From Mycetocola_B reblochoni (GTDB lineage Bacteria > Actinomycetota > Actinomycetes > Actinomycetales > Microbacteriaceae): a DNA stretch of 55,666 nucleotides. Positions within the stretch are counted from its first letter, which is position 1; each line of letters begins with the position of its first letter. A program made the translations under genes and the position numbers. Shown in pieces: positions 42,680 through 52,366 of this stretch. The notes below the pieces were generated by a model. That model did no database searches and was not told where the DNA came from. It saw only the letters and a program-made list of their open reading frames with translations. The stretch is from the NCBI RefSeq assembly GCF_003667525.1, contig NZ_RCUW01000014.1, positions 1-55,666 on the forward strand, in the 5' to 3' direction.

Positions 42680-43888
42680 ATGCACATCCTCATCAGCACC
42701 GACCAGAACGTCTCCTCGCTCGGCGGCGTCCAGGTGTCCATCCGGCTGCAGCAGCGCTACCTGCGCGCCGCGGGGCACCGCGTCAGCGTCGTGGCGCCGC
42801 GCTCCTTCACCGGGGCGGAGCCGGATGCCGACGACATCCTCCTCCCCGCGGTCCCCATCACGGGCGACCGCGAGTACGCCGCGAGCTGGCCGGGCGCCTC
42901 GGCGGTCCGCCGTCTCGACCGCGAGCTGGCCGGGCGCCCGCCCGTCGACCTGGTGCACGTCCAGGGCGACTACTGGGGCGCCGTCCTCGGCTACCGCTTC
43001 GCGGCCCGTCACGGGATCCCCGCGGTGCTCACGGCGCACAACAACCTCGACTCCGGCATCCGGCAGGTGCTGCCGTTCCCCGGCGTCGCGATCAGGGGTC
43101 TCCTTCTCGCCCAGCGGGCTCTGCTGCGGCCCCGACGCAGCAGGGTGCGGGCGAGCGCGGCGGCGATCCTCAACGAGTACGCGCTGCGTTCCGCCGCGGT
43201 GACCGCGCCCTCGGGGCACTTCGCCCGGCTGCTGGAGCGGACGGGCGCGGCCTCCGGGGTCCAGGTGGTGTGGAACGGCGTCGACGATGCCGTGATCGAC
43301 GAGATCCTCTCCGGCGCCCCCCGGCCGGGCGCGCGCGCGGAGAGTCGGCGCCCCGTCTTCCTCTGGACGGGACGGATGAGCCAGGAGAAGCGCTTCCTCG
43401 AGTTCCTCGACGCGGTCGCGGCCGCCGACCTGGACGCCGAGTACCGCGTGTACGGCCAGGGGCTGCTGCTGAGCCAGGGCAGGGAGCGCGTCGCGGCGAT
43501 GGAGCGCGCGGGGTCCCGCTCGACCGTCCGCTTCCTCGGCAAGGTCGGCTACCGCGAGTCCCTTCAGAGGATCAGGGACGCCGACGCCCTCGTCCAGACG
43601 TCGATCGGTTTCGAGACGCAGGGGATGACGGTGTTCGAGGCGGCCGCCCTCGGGACGGCGAGCATCGTCAGCGACCCGAACATCGCGGCGGAGCTGCCCG
43701 ACGGCGCCTGCACCCGCCCCGCCGACGGGAGCGTTTCCGCGCTCGCGGACGCGCTCGCCGAGGCGGAGGCGCGCATCCGATCCGGCCGGTGGCTGCGCGT
43801 CCCGGCGATGGCGTCGGAGCGGGTTCTGCAGAGCAGGCAGACGGAACGGATGCTCGAGGTCTACCGCTCGGCGCTCGCCGCCGACTGA
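42680..43888 (+). CDS. Glycosyltransferase family 4 protein
   Basis: 402 residues. GT-B fold: N-terminal DQNVSSLGGVQVSIRLQQR and VDLVHVQGDYWGAVLGYRFA; C-terminal nucleotide-sugar domain with VFLWTGRMSQEKRFLEFLDAV and the EX7E-like block FETQGMTVFEAAALGTASI. Looks like a retaining glycosyltransferase of the GT4 family acting on a lipid or wall-glycan acceptor. 11 bp after DUF2017, so part of the same operon. Confidence 0.83.
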   Translation: MHILISTDQNVSSLGGVQVSIRLQQRYLRAAGHRVSVVAPRSFTGAEPDADDILLPAVPITGDREYAASWPGASAVRRLDRELAGRPPVDLVHVQGDYWGAVLGYRFAARHGIPAVLTAHNNLDSGIRQVLPFPGVAIRGLLLAQRALLRPRRSRVRASAAAILNEYALRSAAVTAPSGHFARLLERTGAASGVQVVWNGVDDAVIDEILSGAPRPGARAESRRPVFLWTGRMSQEKRFLEFLDAVAAADLDAEYRVYGQGLLLSQGRERVAAMERAGSRSTVRFLGKVGYRESLQRIRDADALVQTSIGFETQGMTVFEAAALGTASIVSDPNIAAELPDGACTRPADGSVSALADALAEAEARIRSGRWLRVPAMASERVLQSRQTERMLEVYRSALAAD

Positions 43889-44036
43889 GCGGGCCCGTCA
43901 TGTCACGGTCCGATGTTTTCTCGGCCGTACGGGTTAATCACGGCGAGTTCCCGGACTAGGCTCAGCCTCAGCGGCCGACGTCCGGAGAGTCGATGGCGGG
44001 GTCGCATCAGCCGTCAGCCCCCTGCGAAAGACCGTG

Positions 44037-47000
44037 ATGCTCGAATCCCGTACGCTCGCCCCCCTCCGAACCGGCAGATCGGCCGTCGTGCTCGCGCTCG
44101 CGCTGGTGCTCAGCCTTCTGGCCATGCTGTTGCCGTCGGTGAGCAGCCCCGCGGGTGCGGCGGAGCGTCCCGAGGGCGCGCTCAGCCTCACCAAGTCGGT
44201 CGACGAGCAGCAGAGCGCCACGCTCGTGCCCGGCGACGAGTTCGTCTACACCCTCGTGATCGGTTGCGACGACTACGACTGCGCCGACGTCGTCCTGACG
44301 GACGCCGTGCCGGCTGAGCTCGCCGGCTTCGAGCTGGAGAGCACCGCGGTGTCGCCTTCCCGACTGCCGGCGAGCGTCGACTGGGGCGCCTGCGCCGACG
44401 GCTCCCCGCTGACCGCCGACTGCGTGCTCACCGTCACGCCCCAGCAGGACCTCGGCGACGGCGACCTCGGCATCACCGCCGGAACCGAGTACCGCATCGA
44501 CATCACGCTCAAGGTCCCGGACGACCTCGCGCCGGACTGGGAGTTCAACGGAGCGGACATCGTGAACTCGGCCTCGGCCACCGCCTCGAACGCCTCGCCC
44601 GTCGAGGACGACGCCGCTCTGGTCGTCGACGTCCCCGTCGCCGTCGACGTGGACGCGAGCAAGGACTGGCAGCCGGCCAGCCAGGGCTTCGCCCCCGGCG
44701 CCGCATCGACCATCACGGTCGGAGCGGCAAACGCCTCGAACATCCCCGTCGACAGCATCACGATCCAGGAGCCGTCCGACGCACCCGACGGCGCGACGGC
44801 GCTCGCCGACGACAACCCCTTCCGCCTCGTCGACCTGTCCGGTATCGGCGAGACGACGCTGCCCGAGGGCGCCGACGCGGTCCGCGTCGACGTCTACGTG
44901 TTCGACGAGGGCAGCGGCACCTGGTCGTGGCAGCAGGGGACCCCCGGCGCGACGGCCGCGCTCCCCGAGGGCGTCGATCCCTCGACGGTCGGCGGGGTCC
45001 GCATCAGCTACACGGGCGACTCCATCGTCCCCGGCGCGGCGGGATCGCTGCCGATCGCCGTGGAGCAGCGCGCCGAGGACAGGATCACCGGCGACTCCCT
45101 CGTCGGAGGGGCGGAGCTGACGAACACCGTCTCCGGCACGGTGGCCGCCGACGGGCAGGACCCCGTGACGGACGAGGCCTCGGCACCCTATGCGATCACC
45201 CCCCTCGACGTCGCCACCGGCGTGACCAAGTCCTTCGACCCCGCCGACATCCCCGCGGGCGGAAGCAGCACGGCCACGATCGAGGCCACGAACGCCTCCA
45301 CCGTCCCCGTCGACAGGCTCACCGTCAGCGACACGGACTTCTTCACCGAGCAGTGGCGGTTCGCCGGCTTCGACAGCGCGCCGACCTTCCCCGCCGGGGC
45401 GACGGGCACCGCGACGATCGTCTGGCACCTGGCGGACGGCAGCACCGTCGAGCAGAGCTTCGCCGAGGGCGAGACCCCGGTCGCACCCGCGGGCGTCGTC
45501 AGCGGCTTCGACATCACCTTCACCGGCTCGATCGAGGCGGGGGCCTCGGCCACCGTGACGCCGACGGTCGACGTCGCGGTGGACGTGGTCAGCGCGGACG
45601 ACCGCACCGTCACGCGGACGAACACGGCGGACGCCGAGGTGGAGAACGCGGCGGGAACGGCGACAGACACCGCGGACGCCCCGCTCGACGTGCGCTACCC
45701 CGAGATCGACATCGATCTGGACAAGACCATCCGCCCCGGCGGGGCGGTCCAGCCGGGCGGCAGCGTCGTCAGCGAGCTGGAGACGACCATCGCCACGGGC
45801 AGCGGCCTCGTCGACCCGACCCAGATCGTCGTCGAGGACTCCTGGGGCGAGGACAGGGGCAACAGCTTCTGGAACGCGTTCACCCCGACCGCGATCGCGC
45901 CGACCCAGATCCCCGCGGGAACCTCGATGACCGTCACCTACACGCTCGCCGACGGCAGCACCGTCGAGGGGCCCGTGGCTGACGCCAGGGACGGCGCCTG
46001 GGTGTTCAGCGCTGACATCGACCCCGCGCTCGCCGAGCAGATCGTCGGGATCAGCTACACCTTCACCAACGAGGACGGTTTCCCCAAGGGCACGACGGTC
46101 GCGCCCAACACCGAGTTCGAGGCCAGGGACACGCTCCGCGACGGCTCCGGCGACACCTCCGTGCCCAACGGCGGTCCGAGCTCCTACGAGAACTACGCCA
46201 CGGCTCGGGGCAGCGGCGACGTCCCCGGGCTCGGCCCCATCGACAGCGACGTCGTGGACGACAGCGCGTCCGCACAGATCGAGTCCTTCGCCTGCGATGG
46301 CGGCGGGGAGTGCTCCATCGGTTCGTCCAAGCGCTGGGTCCAGCCCTCCGACGGCACGACCGACCTGGACTACCTCAGCTCGCTCTCCGGCGCGGACGCC
46401 AAGACCCGGCTCGGCTGGACCGTGCTCGGCGGTCTCGACCGCGTCGTCATCAGCGACCCGGCGGGGGAGGAGGCCTCGCCCGCCGACACGGTGTTCCAGG
46501 CGTTCGACCTGACCGCCGTGGACCCCATCGGCTTCGACGACGACCCCTACCTCCGCTGGGACGCCGTCGCCTCGGTCGAGCTGTACGACGGCGCGAGCGG
46601 CGCGTGGACGACCGTGCCCGCCCCGTCCGGCGGCTGGATGGACGACGCCGGCTTCGTCGGATATGAGCTCACGGCCGCGGAGTCCGCGTCCACGACCGGC
46701 GTCCGCCTGTCCGTCGTCCCCGACGACGAGGCCCGCGCCGCGAGCGACGACCCGGACGCACCGGCCGTGGGCAGTGGTGTGGCCGCGTCGACGGCGAACC
46801 CGATGCGACCGGTGCTGCTCAGCTGGCAGCTGCGCAGCGACGTCCGCGTCGAGCAGGACGGCCGCAGCCCCTGGGCGATCGCGGAGCGCCTGTTCAACGA
46901 CTCCGAGGCCGGGACGGTGTGGAACACCGTGCGGGTGACCGGCGAGGTCGACGGCGAGCCCGTCGGCTCGCACACCTCGCGCGACAACATCGCGCTCATC

Positions 47001-50000
47001 GACCTGCCGCCCGCGGTCGCTCTCGACAAGAGCGTCGAGCCGGGCGTGCTGACCGTCCCCAACAACGAGGACGTCGCCGCCGAGGACTACCCCGGCGCCT
47101 CCTACACCCTCCGGAGCTGGAACGACGGGGCGGGGCAGGACCCGAACGGCGAGACGCTCCCGTCCTCCAACGCCGCGCAGATGCGCGTCACCGACCCCGC
47201 ACCGTGCGGGGACGACCTGTCCGCCTGCGTGAGCTCGTCACCGGCGCAGCTCGACGGCGACGTGTTCGCCTCCGCCGTGTACGACCCCGCGACGAACCCG
47301 TTCGAATGGCAGGACGTGACGGGTCTGAGCTTCGACGTGGACGAGGAGCAGGTCTCGGTCGACGACAGCATCGTCACCCTCTGGCTTTTCGACGGCAGCA
47401 CCGTGAGCCACAGCATCGCCGAGGTCAGGGCCGGAGCGGTGGACGCGTCCGTGCTTGCCCAGGTGGTCGGCATCGACGTGCTCTACTCGGGCATCGACGT
47501 CGCCGAGACCGGCGGCACCATCCGTGCGGGCGAGGACAACGCCGCCGTGCTGACGGTCGACACCCGCCTGCGCGTCACCACGCGTGACGGCGGCGAGCTG
47601 CTGCGCGGGGACGTGACCGTGGAGAACACGGCGTTCAGCGAGCTGACCAACGTGATCATCGCGGACGGCGGCACGATCCCCTTCGACGACGGCACCGCCT
47701 CCCTCGACCTGCGGACGGCGAAGCTCGTCGTCGGGGCGAGCAAGGCGTTCAGCGTGGACGGCATCGCCGAGGCCGACCGCGCCGATCCGTTCCGGGTCGA
47801 GCTGGGCGCGAGCTCGGAGGCCGGGGGCGAGCGCGAGACGGTCTCGACCGAGCGCGTGACGATCAGCGACGACGACGCGGCGTTCTGGAACCTCGCGATG
47901 CTCGCCGACGGTGACCTGACCGCGACGGTTCCGGCCGGGGCGGACAGGATCCGCGTCTCGGCGCTCGTCGACGGCGCATGGGTCGACGGCCCGTGGACGG
48001 CCGGCACCGGTGAGGTGACCGGGCTGGCACTGCCCTCCGGCGTCGAGCCGGGGACGGTGACCGGCCTGCGCGCAGAGTTCTCGCGGGCCGACGGCGGGCA
48101 CTTCTCCGACGCCGTCCCCCCGACCGTGTGGGAGGCGGCGCTCGGCTTCTCCGCCGTGCTCCGCGATACGGCTCTCGACGGTTCGGCGATTCCGTGGGGC
48201 GCCGACGGCGACGCGGCCCTGAGCGACGAGGTGGACGTCCGCTCGGAGCGGCCGAGCTCCGACGGGTTCTTCGAGCCGGCGGAGGACTCCGCCGATGACA
48301 GCGCCGACCTCGTCAGGGGCGTCCGCGGTCTCCAGGTGCTGAAGTCGCAGCCGGGCACGAGCCACATCGGCGACGTGGGCGACTCCGCCCCCTGGACGCT
48401 CGAGTTCTACAACGACGGCCAGGTCCCGCTGACCGTGGACACGGTCGTCGACCGACTGCCGGAGTTCCTGCAGTGGGACGGGATCGACCCCGTCGTGACG
48501 ACGAGCGGCGGCACGATGGGCACTGACGTCAGCACGTCCTTCGACGCGGACGACGCGGAGCTCAGCCTGAGCTGGCCGGAGGACGCCAGGACGCTGGCCC
48601 CGGGCGAGCATGTCACGATCAGCGTCGGGCTGATCCTGCTCCCCGGCCTCGCCCTGGACGAGTGGACGACGAACTCCTTCGTCGTCGACACGGCCGAGGC
48701 GCTCGACCGCTGCAGCAACGGCAACGGCTCCGGGGGGAACTCCGAGGGGACCATCTCCGGCCTGCCCGACGACCAGTGCGGGACGACGAACTACCAGCAG
48801 CCCCGCCCGGGCGGCTCCATCGCCGTCGCGAAGTACGTTGACGGTGACGTCCTCGGCGAGTACACCGATGGCGAGCAGAACGTGGTCAGCGACGGCGGGG
48901 CCTGCGTGACCGACGCCGACGGCTTCACCCGCTACCCCTGCGCGTCGAACACCGCCGTGGGTGCGACGGACGAGTGGAAGCTGCAGATCGTCAACTCCGG
49001 CTCCGACCCGTACCGGACGCTCACCATCGTGGATCCGCTCCCGCACGTCGGCGACAGGATGCTCGCCGGCGGCGCGGCGCGCGGCAGCGAGTTCCGGCCG
49101 GTCATCGACACCGACTTCCTTCCGACGGTGAGCGGTGCGGACGGCGCACGGATCGGCCTGGAGCTGACCACGAGCCCCGACGTCTGCGTCGGCGAGGGCA
49201 GCGGCTCGGCCTGGCGCGACGACCCGCGCTGCGAGACGACGGCCGAGTGGATCGCGCTGGATGATTTCACCGGGAATCCGGGCGAGATCACGGCGATCAG
49301 GGCGACGATCGACTTCACTACGACCGCCGAGGGGCAGCTCGGCTCCGGCGAGGCGGTGGACATCCACTACCGCTCGGTCAACGTGCCGGCGACCCAGGCC
49401 TACCCGGCGGGAGCCCCGGTCGAGGTGCCCGTCGACGACAGCACCCTCGCCTGGAACCAGTTCGGCGCAGTGGCTGAGGGGATCACGGGGAACAGCTACG
49501 AGAAGGCCCCGACGAGGGCGGGGGTCGTCCTGGCCTCGGGAGCGCTCACGGTGGAGAAGGAGCTCACCGGCGAGGGGGCGGCGGGTGCGCCGGATCTCTT
49601 CCAGGTGCAGCTCACCTGCACCGTCACCAGGGGGGTCGGTGACGAACGGGTCCCGCTGTCGCTGCCCGCGGACGGCCTGCTCACGCTGACGGCTGCGGAC
49701 GGCCTGACGGCGAGCGTGGAGGGGCTTCCCCTCGGTGCGGAGTGCGTCGTGGCCGAGGCGGGGGAGCCTGGCAGCTACGGCGAGACGGAGCGGAGCGAGC
49801 CGCAGACGGTCAGCATCCTCACCCCTGGCGGCGTCGCGGATGCCACGAGGGTCACGGTGACCAACGACTACCGCCTCGGCTTCTTCGACATCGTCAAGGA
49901 GCGCGTCGGTGACGGGGTGGCCCAGTTCGGCGACGGGCCGTTCGCCGCGGCGTACCGATGCACGCTGCTCGGCGAGACCGTCGGCGTGGGCGAGGTGCTG

Positions 50001-50795
50001 CTGGACGAGGGCGCCGGGTTCCGATCGCGCATCGACGGCCTCCCGATCGGGGCCGCGTGCGAGGTCGAGGAGACGGAGCCGGGGATGGCCGTCGCGACCA
50101 GCTATTCGCCGGCCGACGCCACCGTGCTCGTGACCGAGGACGCCGAAGACCCCGCGACGGTCACCATCACCAACACCTTCGCCACCGGCAGCATCAGCGT
50201 CGACAAGGAGGCGGCCGCGGCCCAGGTCGCCGTCGGCGAGGACGCGGACTACACGATCACCGTGCGCAACACCGGCCAGCTGGACGCGGAGGACGTCGAG
50301 GTGCTCGACCTGCTCCCGGACGGCGCCGAGTTCGTCTCCGCCGACAACGGGGGCGTCCACTCGGGAGGCTCGGTCCGCTGGGTCATCGACGAGCTCCCCG
50401 TGGGCGCCGAGGTGGTGCTCGCGGTCACGATCCGCTTCTCGGAGCCCGGCACGCAGCGCAATCAGGCGGTCGTGACGACGCCGGACGGGCCGTGGATCCC
50501 CGTGGCCCCGACGGATCCGGATGACAGCGGAGTGGAGAGCACCGACGTCGACGTGACGCCGGCGCTGCCGACGACAGGGGCGGCGATCAGCGGGATCGTG
50601 ATCGCGGCCGCGGCCGTGCTCATCATCGCCGGGCTGGCTCTCGTCCTCATCAGGCGCCGGCGCGGGCCGAGCGGTCCCGCCGGCGGTCTCGGCGGCGACC
50701 CCGACGACGGCGGCACCGGTGAGCCGGGTCCCGCCGACGGGGGACCGGACGGATCGGGGTCCGGCCCTGACGGCGACCCCGGGTCCGGCCGGTAA
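44037..50795 (+). CDS. Giant DUF11-rich cell-wall-anchored surface protein (LPTTG)
   Basis: 2,252 residues. Signal peptide (VVLALALVLSLLAMLL, cleavage near AGAAE, about 43). The body is a long series of DUF11-like beta-sandwich repeats with recurring TVTN- and VSDT/VTDP-like strands, each ending before a new LxxDKSxxP-type start (for example VTKSFDPADIPAG, VALDKSVEPGVL, SVDKEAAAAQVAVG). Two DUF5979-type modules with Cys pairs lie near 1840-2050. The C-terminus has LPTTG at 50565-50579, a hydrophobic helix and RRRR, then an unusual 42-residue Gly/Pro/Asp tail. It is expected to be exported and sortase-linked to peptidoglycan as an adhesin or structural spacer. A GTG at 44034 is the alternative start. 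Followed by a strong hairpin. Confidence 0.88.
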   Translation: MLESRTLAPLRTGRSAVVLALALVLSLLAMLLPSVSSPAGAAERPEGALSLTKSVDEQQSATLVPGDEFVYTLVIGCDDYDCADVVLTDAVPAELAGFELESTAVSPSRLPASVDWGACADGSPLTADCVLTVTPQQDLGDGDLGITAGTEYRIDITLKVPDDLAPDWEFNGADIVNSASATASNASPVEDDAALVVDVPVAVDVDASKDWQPASQGFAPGAASTITVGAANASNIPVDSITIQEPSDAPDGATALADDNPFRLVDLSGIGETTLPEGADAVRVDVYVFDEGSGTWSWQQGTPGATAALPEGVDPSTVGGVRISYTGDSIVPGAAGSLPIAVEQRAEDRITGDSLVGGAELTNTVSGTVAADGQDPVTDEASAPYAITPLDVATGVTKSFDPADIPAGGSSTATIEATNASTVPVDRLTVSDTDFFTEQWRFAGFDSAPTFPAGATGTATIVWHLADGSTVEQSFAEGETPVAPAGVVSGFDITFTGSIEAGASATVTPTVDVAVDVVSADDRTVTRTNTADAEVENAAGTATDTADAPLDVRYPEIDIDLDKTIRPGGAVQPGGSVVSELETTIATGSGLVDPTQIVVEDSWGEDRGNSFWNAFTPTAIAPTQIPAGTSMTVTYTLADGSTVEGPVADARDGAWVFSADIDPALAEQIVGISYTFTNEDGFPKGTTVAPNTEFEARDTLRDGSGDTSVPNGGPSSYENYATARGSGDVPGLGPIDSDVVDDSASAQIESFACDGGGECSIGSSKRWVQPSDGTTDLDYLSSLSGADAKTRLGWTVLGGLDRVVISDPAGEEASPADTVFQAFDLTAVDPIGFDDDPYLRWDAVASVELYDGASGAWTTVPAPSGGWMDDAGFVGYELTAAESASTTGVRLSVVPDDEARAASDDPDAPAVGSGVAASTANPMRPVLLSWQLRSDVRVEQDGRSPWAIAERLFNDSEAGTVWNTVRVTGEVDGEPVGSHTSRDNIALIDLPPAVALDKSVEPGVLTVPNNEDVAAEDYPGASYTLRSWNDGAGQDPNGETLPSSNAAQMRVTDPAPCGDDLSACVSSSPAQLDGDVFASAVYDPATNPFEWQDVTGLSFDVDEEQVSVDDSIVTLWLFDGSTVSHSIAEVRAGAVDASVLAQVVGIDVLYSGIDVAETGGTIRAGEDNAAVLTVDTRLRVTTRDGGELLRGDVTVENTAFSELTNVIIADGGTIPFDDGTASLDLRTAKLVVGASKAFSVDGIAEADRADPFRVELGASSEAGGERETVSTERVTISDDDAAFWNLAMLADGDLTATVPAGADRIRVSALVDGAWVDGPWTAGTGEVTGLALPSGVEPGTVTGLRAEFSRADGGHFSDAVPPTVWEAALGFSAVLRDTALDGSAIPWGADGDAALSDEVDVRSERPSSDGFFEPAEDSADDSADLVRGVRGLQVLKSQPGTSHIGDVGDSAPWTLEFYNDGQVPLTVDTVVDRLPEFLQWDGIDPVVTTSGGTMGTDVSTSFDADDAELSLSWPEDARTLAPGEHVTISVGLILLPGLALDEWTTNSFVVDTAEALDRCSNGNGSGGNSEGTISGLPDDQCGTTNYQQPRPGGSIAVAKYVDGDVLGEYTDGEQNVVSDGGACVTDADGFTRYPCASNTAVGATDEWKLQIVNSGSDPYRTLTIVDPLPHVGDRMLAGGAARGSEFRPVIDTDFLPTVSGADGARIGLELTTSPDVCVGEGSGSAWRDDPRCETTAEWIALDDFTGNPGEITAIRATIDFTTTAEGQLGSGEAVDIHYRSVNVPATQAYPAGAPVEVPVDDSTLAWNQFGAVAEGITGNSYEKAPTRAGVVLASGALTVEKELTGEGAAGAPDLFQVQLTCTVTRGVGDERVPLSLPADGLLTLTAADGLTASVEGLPLGAECVVAEAGEPGSYGETERSEPQTVSILTPGGVADATRVTVTNDYRLGFFDIVKERVGDGVAQFGDGPFAAAYRCTLLGETVGVGEVLLDEGAGFRSRIDGLPIGAACEVEETEPGMAVATSYSPADATVLVTEDAEDPATVTITNTFATGSISVDKEAAAAQVAVGEDADYTITVRNTGQLDAEDVEVLDLLPDGAEFVSADNGGVHSGGSVRWVIDELPVGAEVVLAVTIRFSEPGTQRNQAVVTTPDGPWIPVAPTDPDDSGVESTDVDVTPALPTTGAAISGIVIAAAAVLIIAGLALVLIRRRRGPSGPAGGLGGDPDDGGTGEPGPADGGPDGSGSGPDGDPGSGR

Positions 50796-50807
50796 CGCCT
50801 CCGCGGT

Positions 50808-50842
50808 CCGACGGCCCCTCCCGCATCGGGAGGGGCCGTCGG
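50808..50842 (+). terminator. Strong hairpin terminator after the giant surface protein gene
   Basis: A perfect 15-bp stem pairs 50808-50822 with 50828-50842 around GCATC, 13 bp after the stop codon. Confidence 0.8.
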
Positions 50843-50880
50843 CGTTCCGCACCGCGGGTGGGCCCGCGTAGCATGGCGGC

Positions 50881-51378
50881 ATGCTGAGCTTCGAGAGCCA
50901 CGATCTGACCGATGCCGTCGCCGTGACCCTGATCGGCGAGTACCTGGACGAGCGCGAGTCGACGTTCCCCCCGGCCCAGGGCGAGTACCAACGTATCGCT
51001 GCGGACCCCGTGCACTTCTCGCCGGGGCGCGGGGCCTTCCTCGTCGTCTCGGACGACGGCGAGCTCCTCGGCTGCGGCGGCGTCCGTCTCATCGACGACG
51101 GCCCGCGCGGCGCCAGGGCCGAGGTCAAGCACGTGTTCACGCGCCCGGCCGCGCGTGGTCGGGGCGTCGCCCGTGCCCTCATGGTCGAGCTGGAGGAGCG
51201 TGCCCGTGGTCTCGGTGCGGCCGAGATCGTGCTCGACACGAATGACAGCCTCACGGCGGCCGGGCAGCTCTACCGCACGCTGGGCTTCGACCGGGTCGAG
51301 CCGTACAACGACAACCCGAACGCGACCGCCTGGTACGCCAAGCCGCTCGACGCGGACGCGGCAGCTCCCGCGGTGTAG
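50881..51378 (+). CDS. GNAT-family N-acetyltransferase
   Basis: 165 residues. CoA-binding loop HVFTRPAARGRGVARALMVELEERA, then AAEIVLDTNDSLTAAGQLYRTLGFDRVEPYND, which is the GNAT A and B motif region. TAGCAT (50869-50874) precedes the ATG by six bases, so the mRNA is probably leaderless. Substrate unknown. Confidence 0.85.
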   Translation: MLSFESHDLTDAVAVTLIGEYLDERESTFPPAQGEYQRIAADPVHFSPGRGAFLVVSDDGELLGCGGVRLIDDGPRGARAEVKHVFTRPAARGRGVARALMVELEERARGLGAAEIVLDTNDSLTAAGQLYRTLGFDRVEPYNDNPNATAWYAKPLDADAAAPAV

Positions 51379-51395
51379 CGGCCGGGGCCGCACGG

Positions 51396-52136
51396 TCACC
51401 CGTCGGCGTCTGCGTCCTCCAGGCGGCGGCTCGCCGTCGACATGTGCTCGTGCATGGCGCGCTCGGCGGCGTCGCCGTCGCCGGCCTCCACAGCCGCGAA
51501 GACGGTCCTGTGCTCGGCGAGGGCGTCCTCCGCCTGCGGCGTACTCCGCAGCCCGCGGTCGACCCAGACCCGCAGCAGTGAGCGGATGCTCTGCAGCAGG
51601 TCACGCAGGACGACGTTGCCGGAGCTGGACGCGAGCTGCAGGTGGAAGCGCGCGTCCGCCTCGATGAAGGCGGGCAGGTCGGCGGTGGTGTCTTCCATGG
51701 TCGCGAGGAACCCGCGCATGTTCTCGAGCTCCTCCTCGGTCACGTTCTCGGCGGCGAGGCGGGCGGCCTGGGCCTCGAGCCCGCTGCGCACCTGGGCGAG
51801 CTCCGCCGTCCGGCTCGCGGAGAGCATCAGCCCCCAGCTGAGCGTCGTCGGGAGAAGCTCGGAGGCGTTGTCCCTGAGGTAGGTTCCCGATCCGGGCCGG
51901 ACGGTGACGATCCCGAGGATCTCGAGGGCGGCCAGCGCCTCGCGTACGGCGGAACGGCCGACGCCGAGCTCCTCCGCCAGTTGCCGTTCCGGGGGCAGCC
52001 GGCTGCCGGGGATCAGGTCGCCTCCGGTGAGCAGTGCGGTGAGCTGCTTGGCGACCTCGCTGACGGCCGTGCCGCGGGGGACCGCTTGGAGCTCGAGGCG
52101 AACCAGGGCGGGGTCGTCGTCGCGGAAGGCCGGCAT
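51396..52136 (-). CDS. FadR-subfamily GntR regulator of the C4-sugar locus
   Basis: 246 residues. GntR wHTH with LIPGSRLPPERQLAEELGVGRSAVREALAALEI, then VRPGSGTYLRDNAS. FCD ligand domain with FIEADARFHLQLA and late AMHEHMSTASRR holding predicted metal-binding His. I placed the start at ATG 52136; upstream in-frame sequence extends into the shared promoter region. Divergent from the ACS-family transporter, which it probably controls together with the kinase and isomerase genes. Confidence 0.87.
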   Translation of the reverse strand: MPAFRDDDPALVRLELQAVPRGTAVSEVAKQLTALLTGGDLIPGSRLPPERQLAEELGVGRSAVREALAALEILGIVTVRPGSGTYLRDNASELLPTTLSWGLMLSASRTAELAQVRSGLEAQAARLAAENVTEEELENMRGFLATMEDTTADLPAFIEADARFHLQLASSSGNVVLRDLLQSIRSLLRVWVDRGLRSTPQAEDALAEHRTVFAAVEAGDGDAAERAMHEHMSTASRRLEDADADG

Positions 52137-52261
52137 CCTGCCAGCATAGCGACGGTGCGGGCGGCACCGGCTCGGAGCGGACGGACGTGCGGCACTCCGA
52201 GGCGGTGCGGCGCGGTCGTCGGCGGAGGTGCCGGAGGACCCGCGGCAATCAGTAATTGGTG

Positions 52262-52290
52262 AACCGGTTGCAGAGTGGTACCGTCTCTGC
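52262..52290. promoter_or_regulatory. Palindromes between fadR-type gene and the ACS transporter
   Basis: AACCGGTT (52262-52269) is a perfect 8-bp palindrome. GCAGAG (52270-52275) faces CTCTGC (52285-52290) with a 9-bp spacer centred on GGTACC. Both lie in the divergent promoter region, about 77-105 bp before the transporter start. One of them is probably the FadR-type operator. Confidence 0.45.
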
Positions 52291-52366
52291 TGTATGTGAT
52301 CGTCGAGCGGCGGCACCCCAGTCACGCCGCCGCACAGGACAAAGCCGTTCTAAGAAAAGAGACAGT

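Noticed and set aside
44007..46973. 988-codon minus-strand frame at the 5' end of the surface protein gene
   Set aside because: Antisense shadow: Gly/Arg/Asp/Val-rich with no family signature or start signals.
47238..51254. 1,338-codon open frame on the minus strand opposite the giant surface protein
   Set aside because: It is the antisense shadow of a GC-rich gene: Arg/Asp/Gly/Val-rich, with no recognisable domains, while the plus-strand protein has a signal, repeats and LPTTG.
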